This document shows positions 21,901-33,100 of a DNA stretch of 64,000 nt, piece by piece. Source of the DNA: Geosiphon pyriformis. Lineage: Eukaryota > Glomeromycota > Glomeromycetes > Archaeosporales > Geosiphonaceae. Every line of letters begins with the position of its first letter. Positions within the stretch are counted from its first letter, which is position 1. Location of the stretch: contig JAAOMT010000183.1 of the NCBI GenBank assembly GCA_016748015.1, positions 78,272 to 142,271 of the forward strand. The letters are read 5' to 3'. Below the pieces are notes generated by a model, which had not been told where the DNA came from, did not search any database, and saw nothing but the letters and a program-made list of their open reading frames with translations. The position numbers and the translations under genes were made by a program.

Positions 21901-23130
21901 AAAAAGAGAAATAAAGAATCAAGCTCAATTGTTTGAAGCAGAAGCCACCATTTGTAAATCAGGAGAGATTGAACTCACCAATCTCTACATCTCAACCAAC
22001 AGTCCCAAAAACATTAAAATTCCCATCTACAACACAACTGGAAACATTATTGAAATACCAAAAGAAACCATTATTGGATATTTAACCACCAAAGTTGAGG
22101 ATTAATCACCAAACCACATTTCAGATTTTCCACAGCTTTGTAGATATGTAGACATTACATCACAAACCATCTATGGACAAAGTGAATGTTATCTACTCCA
22201 ACCAAAACAATTGGAACAAATAAACATGAGAAATTTAGATCCATTTCAACAGATGCAACTCAAAATGTTACTCAACAATTTCAATGACATCTTTGCTAGT
22301 GAAAATAAATTTGGCTGAACCAACATTATTCAACATCAGATCAAAACTGGAGATGTAATGCCAATTAAACAAAGAGCATACAGAGTATTACCAGCTAGTC
22401 ATGAGATCATTTGTTAAGAAATCAACTGAATGCTTGACAACAGGCTAATTCAGCCATCAATGAATTCATGGTTGTCACCAGTAGTACTAGTCTATAAAAA
22501 AAATAAAAAAATCCATTTTTGTGTAAATTACCAGAAACTAAATAGAGTAACTAAAGGTGATGCTACCTAACTCCAAAGATCCAAAAATTATTCGATGCTT
22601 TTGGTGGAAATAAATGGTTCTTAACATTAGATTTAAATAGTAGATACTGATAAGTAGCCATGAATCCAGCTGACAAAGAAAAAACAGCATTTACCACAAG
22701 AGAAGGAAATTTTGAGTTTGAAGTTATGCCATTTGGCTTAATGAATGCTCCAGCCACATTTCAACAACTTATGGAAATTGTTTATACCAGACTACTATGA
22801 AAATTAGTAGTCATATATTTAAATGACACCAATATGTTCTCAAAAACATTTGATGATCATCTGCATTATCTTTAACAAGTATTCAAAAGATTAAGAAAAG
22901 CTGAATTGAAACTAAATGCAACTAAATGTTTCTTTGGAAAAACTGAATTCAAGTTTTTGGGACATATAGTAAGCAAAAATGGAATCAAAACAGATCCAGA
23001 CAAGATTGAAGTAGTTAAAAACTTTTCAGTACCAGCCAACTTGCCAAAACTAAGGGCATTTTTGGGATTCACAGGCTACTATTGCCACTTCATCAAGGAT
23101 TTTTCTAAACTAGCTTAGCCACTTCACCAT
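21900..23130 (+). pseudogene. Gypsy-B reverse transcriptase (broken)
   Basis: Starts after the unassigned spacer (LFEAEATICKSGEIELTNLYI, 21930-21990). RT landmarks: QIKTGDVMPIKQRAYRV (22335-22385), SWLSPVVLVYKKN (22465-22505), ADKEKTAFTTREGNFEFEV (22670-22725), MPFGLMNAPATFQQLM (22727-22775), then VVIYLNDTNMFSKT (22810-22850) where the YLDD box has become YLND. Thumb: FLGHIVSKNGIKTDPDKIEVVKN (22957-23025). Many stops and frameshifts. Confidence 0.85.
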
Positions 23131-23625
23131 TTACAAACCAAAAATATGAAGTATAAATAAACTAAAGCTCAACAAAAAGCATTTGACACATTGAAAAAAA
23201 AGCTTATCCAAGCTCCAGTATTGATGTATTCAGATTACAACAAACCATTCATTATTACTACTGATGCATCAGATCAAGCATTGGGAGCAGTACTATCACA
23301 GAAAGAACCAGATGGAAGAGAATATCCAGTAGCTTATGCCAATAGAAGCTTAAGTCCAGCTGAAAAGAACTATGGAACTCCACCACTAGAACACTTAGCA
23401 ATCTATTGGGCTGTTATTAAATAAAGAGAATACTTGAGCCAAAAGTTTGAAATATATACAGATTACAAGAGATTGACTTCAATTCAGAAGCAAAAATTTG
23501 GAGATAATCACTATGCCAGATAGAAAATAGAACTTTCACTATTCAATTACACAGTACATTATAAAAAGAGAAAAGACAATAGAAATGCCAACAGTTTATT
23601 ACAAATGAGACAAATCTAAAAACAT
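23131..23625 (+). pseudogene. Gypsy-B RNase H
   Basis: Degrades the RNA strand during reverse transcription. 23191-23424 reads FIITTDASDQALGAVLSQ (first catalytic Asp kept), YPVAYANRSLSPAEKNYGTPPLEHLAIYWAV (catalytic Glu in the LEHLA block), a stop, then FEIYTDYKRL (second Asp kept) and a connection region. Better preserved than in gypsy-A, where both Asp are Asn. Confidence 0.85.
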
Positions 23626-23650
23626 TTCACCAAAAATATAACAAAAAAAA

Positions 23651-25028
23651 ATGAACACACAAAAATACCAACAACTCCAGCATTATATAAATACTCAATT
23701 GTTTAAGGAGAAATTATCTCAAAAAAAACAAAATAATATAAAACAGCAATCAAAATATTTCATTAATCATCAAAATATACTTTACTGGAAAAACAGAAGA
23801 AATTCAGACCAACCAACCAGAGTAGTTATGGAACCAGAAAAAGAAACAATATTGTTCAACATGCACTCAGATCTAACAGCAGGATATTTTCATAAAGAAG
23901 CAATCATAGAAAGAACCAAAAAAAGATACTATTGGCCATCAATGTATCCAGATATTATCCAATATGTTCAAAATTGTGATGCTTGTTAGAGAAGAGGTAG
24001 AACAAGACCAAATAAACCATTAAGACCAATCAAAGTGGGACAACTATTTGATTGAATTGGAATTAACTTAGTCAGACTACTAACAATCATTAGCAGAGAC
24101 AACAGATATATTGCAGTAGCCATGGATTATCTCACTAAATGGCCAGAAGCAAAAGCCATTCAAAGAATAGATGCAGAATCTGTTGCCAAATTTGTTCATC
24201 AAGATTTGATCTGTCGACACAGATGTTCAAAAGAACTATTATCAAACCAAGGAACTCACTTTGTGAACAGAACATTGACAGAATTAAGTCAAAGATTTGG
24301 AATTAAAAGACCTTTATCATCACCATACTATTCACAAACAAATGGACTAGTAGAAAGATTTAACAGAACATTGTGTGAAGCAATTGCCAAAATCAGTCAA
24401 GAAAACCAAGACGAATAGGTTTTGGTTATACCATCAGTATTATTTGCTTATTGGACAATGAAACAAGATACTACACAAGTAACATCATTTGAATTAGTAT
24501 ATGGTAGAACAGCAACATTACCAATTAAGATAGAGGTCAACACATATCCAACTGAACCAATAACAAAAGCTAATTTTCAAGAAACATTGTTAAGAAGAAC
24601 ATATGACCTAATGGAAACACTAAAAAACAGATGACAAAAAGCAACTGATAATATTCCAAAGTCTCAAGAAAAGCAAAAAGAACAACATAATAACCAATTA
24701 CCAAATAAACCAGTTGAATTCAAGATTGAAGACAAAGTACTTTTACATCGTACCAAAGTGGAAAAACAATGGAGTGAAAAATTTGACCCCAAATGGAACA
24801 AACCATTTCACATAGAAGAAATTCTTGGAAATGGAGCTTATAAATTAAGATGGAACAACAAAATCTTAACCAAAGCAGTACATAGTAATTGACTGAAACC
24901 ATATTACCAAATAGCATCATCATCCACTAATAACATTTCACAATTGGGAGTACAACAAATACTAGTTCAACCAGATGAGATTCCACAAGATCTAGAACCA
25001 ATTATAATTATTGGACCAAACACGTAAA
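23651..25028 (+). pseudogene. Gypsy-B integrase (broken)
   Basis: Co-linear with gypsy-A integrase. Zinc domain with YFHKE and NCDAC (23888-23988) followed by a stop where gypsy-A has Gln. Core: MDYLTKWPEAKAI (24122-24160), SNQGTHFVNR (the second catalytic Asp is Asn), LVERFNRTLCEAIAK with the Glu kept (24347-24392). A stop replaces the Trp of NDWD at 24417. C-terminal part KFDPKW-type and EILGNGAYKLR near 24780-24850; TGA precedes LKPYY at 24891 as in gypsy-A; pol ends at the TAA of 25026-25028. Confidence 0.88.
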
Positions 25029-25088
25029 ATCAAACAATAAAAGAGTATATAAAGACACAGTATATGTGACAAAGGCAACCAAGAAAAA

Positions 25089-25724
25089 ATGGAAATACCA
25101 GATCATATTTACACCATAGCTCAACAATTATTCCAGGCCTTAAGTCAACCACTTTTAGACATGGAAATTATTATTAACAACCAAACAATTTGCTATCAAA
25201 ACACTAAAAAAAAGACAAAGAATACACCATATTAGTGGTTACCAAAGAATAATAAAAACTGGTCAGATAACATAATAGAAAAAGTAAAGAACACTTTTGG
25301 GAAAATACTTATTATGGCACCAACAGAAAAACTTATAAAAGAGAATTGGAAGCAATAGACAGAACAACTTCCAAAATCATACTGTTACTACCAGTTAGAT
25401 TAAAAGTTGAATATTCAAGAGTTGTATATTAACAAATCCAAGAGGATATTTAACCAAAACATAATACAGCAAATTGAAAAATTTATTGAGAAAAAGACGA
25501 ACTTAACACTACATGTGAGAACAATTTACTGACTGCACAACATATTTCAGAACTATCCAGAAATACTGGTACATTCTAACATGAAAACCATAACCATTAA
25601 CCAATAGGGAAGAATGAACAATGTACAAGTAGAAGACATGAAAAATAAAATCGAACAAACAATACTAGAAAAAAAAGTATTAGAGCTAATTCAGAATAAA
25701 GATTTTGACAGAGGTTAATATTAA
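25089..25724 (+). pseudogene. Gypsy-B extra 3' ORF downstream of integrase
   Basis: Homologue of the 4975-6017 frame in gypsy-A. It starts MEIPDHIYTIAQQLFQAL and the frame still closes over 636 bases to the TAA at 25722, right at the polypurine tract. Shared segments include IINNQTICYQNTKKK, SYCYYQLD and the C-terminal coiled-coil-like VEDMKNKIEQTILEKKVLELIQ. Several in-frame stops are present, mostly at expected Trp or Gln. No membrane span or signal peptide is visible. Similar length (212 against 210 codons from the matching Met) and shared sequence indicate a real coding region in the ancestor. Family not recognised. Confidence 0.65.
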
Positions 25725-25735
25725 AAAGGAAAAGA
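25723..25735 (+). other. Polypurine tract of gypsy-B
   Basis: AAAAAGGAAAAGA lies just upstream of the 3' LTR and overlaps the stop of the 3' ORF, matching gypsy-A. Confidence 0.7.
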
Positions 25736-25738
25736 TAA

Positions 25739-26596
25739 TGTTACTCATAAAAAGAAAAACAGATATAGAAAAAATAGTAGACCAATAAGCAAATAGTATG
25801 TAGCACATGAGCATATTGTTTAGCAATATAGAGCAATGATAGAAATTATGGCACATTGCTTAGCAATATGGAGCAATATGGAGCGATGTTAGAAAATGAG
25901 AGCACATCACTCAGCAATATGAACATTGCTCAAAAAATCATAGCACATCACTTGGGAATATAAGCAATCTCATAGAATATCAATTATGTATATAATAGCA
26001 GTAGTGTTAGAAGTAGAAAGAGCAGAATTTTTTAGTTAGAAATCTTCCATCCACAAATATTAAATAAATAAATCATTCACCATCTAAATTCACTTTCCAC
26101 TATCAACATTTCATGTTGATAGTAATTGATACTTAACTATGTTGGAACAATAGCTCTTGATCATGGCTATTGACGAGATACTAACTTGCACATTGTCTTG
26201 GCTTATTTCTTTATTTTTCTTTTATTTTCTTTCTTTCTTTGATTTTTTTGTTGTATACTAACTGATTAAGAATTGAAGTGCTGAGTAATTGACATCATGG
26301 ATAGTCTGGTAAAAGACCCAGAAATAAGGGTAAAATTATATATATATTAATGGATAGCTTACCAGAAGGACATGACTGCCAAAATAAACCGGCCACCAAG
26401 CTAAAGACAAAAATTGGGAACACTACTCACCAACCAATCATATTATCATTGAATCTCTGTCTATTATACAAAAGACTCCACTCTAAAAATCTTCAAATAC
26501 AACCTCCATATCAATATTACCAGTATTGTCAAGATATTGAACACCAAGTTACGGATTTGTTATTTGATTTGAGACCCCAAATAATCATCTGTAACA
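25739..26596 (+). repeat. Gypsy-B 3' LTR (858 bp)
   Basis: Pairs with 16562-17349. It has about 70 extra bases (25855-25930) of repeated GCACATTGCTCAGCAATATGG-like units, each containing the ATTGCT..AGCAAT palindrome. Ends CTGTAACA followed by LINE1 sequence. Confidence 0.92.
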
Positions 26597-28216
26597 GCAC
26601 CCTTTTCATAAAATGGTGTTTGACTATTTGGTTGTTGATAACGAGCTGGTTTTGGAGCCTAGTTTGGTTAAGTTTAAGGTTGATACAATTATGGAAAGTT
26701 GAACCCGGAAGTGTCAGACAGTCCCTAATGTTTCTGATGATTGGTGTTATTAATATTAGTCTTTGGGACACATTTTTGATGGAGCTTTTTCTGGTGTGAT
26801 GTGTTCAATTGATTTTGAGGAATTTTTTGGAGTGGTTTTTAATCTGCCTGATGGCAAAGCTGCTGGTCTTTTGGGTATCTCGAATAAGCTTTGGAAGCAT
26901 TGTAATAAATCTATTCTAGATATGCTTTTGGTGCTTCTGAACTGTTGTTTGTCTGATGAATCTGTTTCCAATCCTTGGAAAGAAGTCTGGGTCTTGATGA
27001 TTCTCAAACTATATGAGTGAGAGAGTGTTTTAACAAATACTTGTCTTATTGCTTTGATTAAAATGGCTTGCAAGATCCTCTCCAAGATCCTCTCTGATAG
27101 AATTTCCTCAGCTTGCAGCACTTTTGATGTTCTTTGTGGAGACAATTTTTGGTTTTGAAGGGTACAACAATTCAGTTTCTTATTTTTACAATTGGGTTGG
27201 TTATTGAGGATGCTTTGAAGAAAAACCAGGAGCTTTGGCTGGTTTTGCAAAACATGTGGAAAATGTATAATTCAGTTGGCTGTGATCATCTTAAGAAAAG
27301 CTTAGTCAGAACTAAAATGTGTAACAGATTCATTCAATTTTTTGGTAATATTCATAGGAGTCATACCAACCGAGTCATAACAGATTTTGGTTTAACAGAT
27401 GGTTATTGTGTGTATGATAGTTTGGACCAGAATGAAGTTTTTTCCCCCCTTTTGTGACATGTGTTTTATGATCCTCTGTTGTGTAAAGTCAAGCACCAGA
27501 AAAGTGTGTATGAATACAGGATCAACTCCCATTTTATTTCCAAGAGTGGTCATGTTGAATCTCAGGCTGGATTTTTCTTCTTTTTTGCTGCTAGTGCTTT
27601 TGTTGATGATACAATTTGGGTTGATAGCAGTCAGAATGCTACTCAACACATTCTTAATGTTGCTAGTGAATTTTTTCAGATCAATAACATTTCTATTAAT
27701 AACAAAAAGATGGTGGCCATTCTCATCAATAGCAGAATCAGTGATCCTTCTCTTTTTATAAGTGGCTCTCCCATTACTATTGCCAAAAAAGGGGAATCTT
27801 ATCAGTATTTGGGTATTTTTCTTTTGACTGAGGATCTTTCAAAGCCTAATTTGGCTAAGGCACATTTAGATGTTCAATTTTTCACCAATTTGGTCCTAAA
27901 AAAAGCTGTGTTAGATAAGCAGTTCTTATATTTAATGTTAGCAATCCTTTACTCTATTGTCAGCTACAAGACACAGTTTAGCTTTGTTTCTATTGGTGTA
28001 TACAACAAATGGAATGCTCTAATTTGTAAAGGCTTGGAGCTTAAGTCTGGTCTGCCACTCAACTTTCCTAGTGATACTATTCACCACTCTTTCTTTTATG
28101 GTTTGAAATCTTTTTTGCAAATTCAGTCTGAAAGTAAGATTGCTTCATTAGTTAGCTTTGTGAACTCTGGTGGAATTTTGGGTCAATTATTTTTTCACTG
28201 GTCTTATAATCTATAA
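26597..28216 (+). pseudogene. LINE1 ORF2, reverse transcriptase part
   Basis: Continues the ORF2 interrupted at 16561. The N-terminal RT region has LPDGKAAGLLGISNKLWKHC (26851-26910) and NPWKEVWVLMILK, then, frameshifted, LIKMACKILSKILSDRIS-like (27060-27105). The long open part at 27461-28216 contains the palm motif FVDDT (27600-27615, the family's variant of the YxDD box) in ASAFVDDTIWVDSSQNATQ and a thumb/connection region (KGESYQYLGIFLL). The catalytic Asp pair is intact but upstream frameshifts and stops make the whole nonfunctional. Confidence 0.86.
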
Positions 28217-30110
28217 ATTCAGTGTTGGCATCTTGTTTATCTATTGGTCTCTCCTGTTTGTACTTGTGTTTGTGTTTCTAATAATTTTCTGACAGACATG
28301 GTTCATATTCTTCTTGATTGTAATTTGTCTCTGGGTGGCTTCTTGGCCAGTTTTTTTTGGTTTCATAATGAAATGCCCATGTCTGCTGTTCTGGGTAAAT
28401 CAAAGTTTATCAAATTTTTTCTTTCTCTTCAGTGATATAGTATTGCATATGTGGAGCAACTTTGTGATTATCATGGTGTTGTCTTTAATTGGTACACTTT
28501 TAAGTAGTGAAAAAGGTTGGACTCCTGTGGCTCTGTTCCAGATTAGTTCAAGTTGTCTGCTGTATTTCTCAATAATGTAACTTTCTCTTCAACTCGTTCC
28601 ACAGCTCTGTGTGGTGCTGGTTCTTTGAATATTCTTAATTCCAATGACTTTGTGTCTATTTACAATTGTCTTTCACAAGTTGATGCTAGTGTTTTATCTG
28701 TGTACACTGACAGATCCTTGAAAAATCTTGGCACAATCAACTATAGCATCAGTGCTGCTGTCTTCTTCGAGAACATTGGTTTGAGATTGGATGTTGGTAT
28801 TATGGGTTTGATGTTTTCTACTCTAATGGAATTGCAGGTTATTGTGCTGGCTCTGGAGTGTGTTCCTTTGTTTAGTTCTGTTTGTTTATTTTTGGACAGT
28901 CAATCTGCTTTGGATGCTTACAAGTCGGAATTGGGTCTGGCATGTCCTAACTTTTGTAATCAGTATTGGATTGAATGTCAACATATCTTTAATGTTATTC
29001 ATAGTAAGAATTTAAGAGTCAGTTGGCACAAGATGAAAGGTCACTCTGGTGTTTTAGGGAATAAGTGTGCCGACATGATTGCTAGTACCACTTCTCTTTT
29101 GGGTTGGTGTTTTCCTTCTCATGTGGATGAACATTTTATTGTGGCTGATGGTAATATGGTTTCTAGCAATTTTAGACACTTTGTTTGTGATATTTTTCAT
29201 TCTGTTTGTTATGCATATTGGAAGGTTGGTTCTGGTTGTAAGTTTTTAGAGAACAGTCTGCTTTCTGAGATTAACTGGATATGCTCTTTATTGGTGTGGC
29301 ATCTTGATTTGCACATGACTACTGGTTTTACCAGCAGGCTTTCAGCCAATGCTTATACTTACTTCATGAAGGCTTTGTATTATTGTCTGCCTGTTGTTAT
29401 TCAGAAGCACTTTTATAGTAGACTTTATCCCAGTGTATTGTGTTTATATTGCAGTGAAGTAGAGGTGTCAGATCATGTATTCTCTTGTAAGATTGACGAG
29501 TCTACCCACCATCAGTTATTGGACTTTCATGTGAATTCTTGGAGAACACTTTCTGGTTCCACTCATGCTTCCTTGTGTGTGTTACAGCTGTTGTCATCTT
29601 GCTTTTCTGGTTCTTCTATGTCTATAGTGCTCTTCAAGAGTTTTGTTTTTGATGGTTGGTTCTGGAAGACCATCTCCATCTTCTGTAATTCCAAATTGGC
29701 TGGTTTGGAAATTGTTAAGTTTATGTGTTCTCTTAATTTAGCTTTTAGAAATAATGTATGGTTGGTTTGTGCTAAGCACTATGTCTATATAGAAAAGCAT
29801 AGTTTGATTCTTTTTGATAATTTGGCTGTCATCTTAGTTTCTGGTTTGTCTTCAGGGTTTTCTGTTGGTGTGGTGAAACTGTTTGGTATGGCTAATGCTT
29901 TTGGTATATGTTTTGGTTTTCGCAAATCTTGTTTATTTTTCTCAGATTTTAGTGGTTTAGTCTCAGTTTACATAGCTGCATAGTGTTGTTTTAACTGGCC
30001 CAAGTGGCTGGTTACATGTAGAAAATGCATGATTCATACCTAGTTTAGATCATTTCTTTGATGTATAATACTAGACTGTGTTTGGACCTCACTCATTAAA
30101 TAAAGAAAAA
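28217..30110 (+). pseudogene. LINE1 ORF2 C-terminus with RNase H, plus 3' tail
   Basis: 28553-29983 is an open 476-residue stretch. RNase H residues: Asp in VYTDRSLKN (28700-28715), Glu in TLMELQVIVLALE, Asp in FLDSQSALDAY, and KGHSGVLGNKCADMIA (29035-29080) with the His and last Asp. A Cys/His region near the C-terminus (CLYCSEVEVSDHVFSC, about 29440-29490) is the usual terminal zinc motif of this LINE type. After the stop at 29983 comes a 125-base 3' tail (GAAAATGCATGATTCATACC ... CTCACTCATTAAATAAAG) that is clearly related to the tail of the ORF1-only element at 44670-44780. Confidence 0.85.
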
Positions 30111-33100
30111 AATAATGTGATTAATAAGAAAATATCTGCCAAAAGATTAATCAGTTGTTTTTGAGATTTTAAGACTAGTAATACTATTAAATTCAATAAT
30201 ATTAACATAAAAAAAGAGTTTTTAATAAAAAAACCAGTATAAATTATGGCAAAAAGAATGCTTTAAATAGAAAAAACCTGAACTAAATACTAAAAAAAAC
30301 CTAAATTAGTAATCAAGAAAGCATTAAATATATCTTTAAAAAAGATTAAGTTTCTAAGTAAGAATAAAAATAATGTTTTTTGAATGCTCTTATAGTTTTT
30401 TTTTTTTTAAAGAATTTAGTCAATGTATCTGTTAAGAAATTTTTTATTTTAAATATTAATTTAAATACTGTGATAAGAATTTTTTTTCAAAATAAGTTAA
30501 AAATAATTAAGAAATTGTTTTTTAGTATTAATAATTTTAAAAAAACTTCTACTTTTTTAAAATTTGTTGTAATTATTCATGTATTGTTTATTTTCAAATC
30601 AAGCTTGAAACAAATAATAGAAAAAACAAAAACTATAGACATTTTAGTAAATATCAATCTTAGAAAATTAGCTATATATTCAAATTGAGTTGTAATAGTC
30701 AAAGAAATTCCAGTAAAAATATTAATAAAGACTGTGTATATTGTATTATCTAAATTTGAGATGATTAAATTGATTAAAATACAATTAATAAGACTATGAC
30801 AAAAAACAATTATTGAATTTGGACAATCAAATTATGCTGGTTTAGTCATAATAAAATAATATATTTTAATTAGAAAAAATAATGTACAGTTTACTAAGAT
30901 TAATAAAAATAAAAAAACATAAAATACTAAAAACAATAATAGAATACTATTATATACTTTTTTTGTAAAAACAAATATACATAATTTCTGAAATTTTTTA
31001 GAGTTTATTAATAAAAAAACTTCTATTATATATTAGAATTCAGTAATATATGCTAAAACCAGATATGTTGTAGTGTGTTTTAAATTAAAATTTGTATTAG
31101 ATACTACTATAAAAACAACACCAATGTTAAGAAATACTAATTTGTATTGGTTTTATTTGGGTTCAGCCAAATGTGTTAAGTATAAAAATTTAAGTTATAT
31201 ATTATTAAGTTGTGCTATTAGTAAGAAAGTTTTTCTTAGTAATTTGTCTTATAAAGTTTTTTCAGAAACAGATAAAGCAGACTGATAACTATTTATGCCA
31301 AAAAATAAGTTTTTATTATTTGTTAGTGTTCTTTAATAGTGTGTTTTAAGCAAAGATTGTTAATAGTTTTTTATTTTTCTCTTTTTATAAGCAAAATAAT
31401 TTGTTAAAAGTTGGCTTTTTTTCAGAGATAAAGTTTTTTCTACTGATTATATTGAATATTAATAATAGATTTGTAGTTTTTAAATGCAGTTTTACTGATT
31501 TTATAGAACAAATTAGTAAGTTAATAGAAAGATTAAATGTACTTAAGTCAATGTTTCCCAATTATGCCCTAGATATTAGTCATTAGTAACTTTTTTATTA
31601 CAAGATCAAAAGATAAATATAGCAATGAATAAAAATTTAAATATAATTACTAGTAACAAAACTATAACAAAAAAAATTTTTTTTTATCTTAAAATATTAT
31701 TAAATTGAAAATAAGCATAAACAATTTGTTTAATATAGTTATAAGTCTGTTAATCAAAGTAGAAAATATTGGTTTAAGTTTAGATATTTTTTTCTATTAA
31801 TGATTAATTTAATTAAAAAAGTTGCTATATGTAATATTTAAAGTATTAATGTTCTTATTAAGCAGAAAAATATTGTTTATTAATATATAAATTCAAATAA
31901 CATGATTTTTATTATTATAAAAACAAAATTAAGGTTTAGTATTAAGTTATAGATTATAAATAAGTTTAATGAGGTCTGAATTTTTACATTTTGTTTGAAT
32001 AAATGTTTTTTTGATGTTAAAATGACTATTATTATGAACAGTTTTTTGACTTAACATGTTTTAAGAGTAAAGAAAATTTTTGGTTGAATTATTTCTGTCT
32101 GATTTTTGTTTAAAAATACTCTTTTAGTCACAATTTTTGGTCTGTATACTGGTGTTTCTGTTAAAACCAAATTTGGTTAGGTGTTAAAAGTTAATTTTTT
32201 TATTGCCAAATTAGTTAATTTTAGCTTTTTTGTAGTTTTAAATGTAAATTTTAATAAAAATAGATTAAAAAAACATGCAAACTTTAGGTTCTGCTTGAAT
32301 TTGGATTTAGTTAATTTCTTTAATAGCCATTTATTAGTTAAAACTTTTATATAAAACAAATTTAAAACTATTAAAAAAATCATTGATTATATTTTTGTGA
32401 ATAAAAATTTGTTATCTGTAATTGTTAATTATAAAGTCTATTTTATATTTGAATTTTTTGATACTAATTATAAATATTTTGGTTTTGGTTAGTCTAAAAA
32501 ATTTTTTAAATGTTTGTTTAAACAGCATGCACAAATAAGCTAACAAAAATTATTAGAAGTTTAAAATAAAAAAAGCAAATAAGTCCAAATAAACACATTT
32601 TAAGAAGTGGTTTTTTACTAAGCTTTTATTAAAGTTAAGTAAATTTATGAATACTAAGAGTTTTAGTAATTTAAATATCATGTAAGAGATACTAAAAGAG
32701 GTAATAATAGATTTAATTAATGAAATGTTTTTTAAACATTAGTTTAGTAAAGTTGATTGCTTAAAAAACAAGCAATTTTCAAAGTTTTTCAAGTTAAAAC
32801 TGTTGGTTTTTAAGATTGTTAAAAGATTAAGTTTAGATAATAAGTTTGAGTTTGATTGTTTTATCAAAACTTGGTTGTTTATTAACAGTACTAAGGCTTT
32901 AAAAGTTTGTATTATGATTTAAAATAGCACTAAAACAATAAGTATTATTAAATATTTATTAATGATCAAAAAAATTTATAGAAAATTCAAATACTATAAG
33001 TTAAAGACTATTAAGAATATATTTATTAAAAAGACAATCAAAAAGCATATAAAAAATTTTGCTTTAACAAAAGACACATAATAAAAAGTATTTTAGAAAA

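Larger units (their letters stand above)
16562..26596 (+). mobile_element. Gypsy-B: second dUTPase-bearing Ty3/gypsy element
   Basis: Complete but dead element, 10.03 kb, plus strand, inserted in LINE1 ORF2. The left LTR (788 bp) begins TATTACTC and ends GTAACA; the right LTR (858 bp) begins TGTTACTC and ends GTAACA. Flanking 4-mers GCAT (16558-16561) and GCAC (26597-26600) fit a 4-bp target duplication with one transition. The gene order is identical to gypsy-A and the integrase is about 85% alike by eye, so both belong to one family, yet they sit in opposite orientations and have different U3 repeats. It carries many more stops than gypsy-A in dUTPase and RT. Confidence 0.93.
2832..30110 (+). 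mobile_element. LINE1: non-LTR retrotransposon split by two gypsy insertions
   Basis: Three blocks read as one element on the plus strand: 2832-4124 (ORF1, first part), 14604-16561 (ORF1 end and ORF2 endonuclease) and 26597-30110 (ORF2 reverse transcriptase, RNase H and 3' tail). Without the two inserts the element is about 6.7 kb, a normal full length for a LINE with an ORF1, an APE-type endonuclease, RT and RNase H. The protein breaks fall exactly at the LTR borders of the inserts. The 3' end is AT-rich (TAAATAAAGAAAAAAATAATG near 30100) and the 5' end, near the first Met region at 2832-2900, is approximate. Stops and frameshifts throughout show it is dead. I found no convincing target-site duplication for the LINE itself. 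Confidence 0.85.

Noticed and set aside
30380..30688. Independent 102-residue gene
   Set aside because: Aligns in order with the ORF1 core of LINE1 (NVSVKK, NINLN) and is part of the LINE2 relic.
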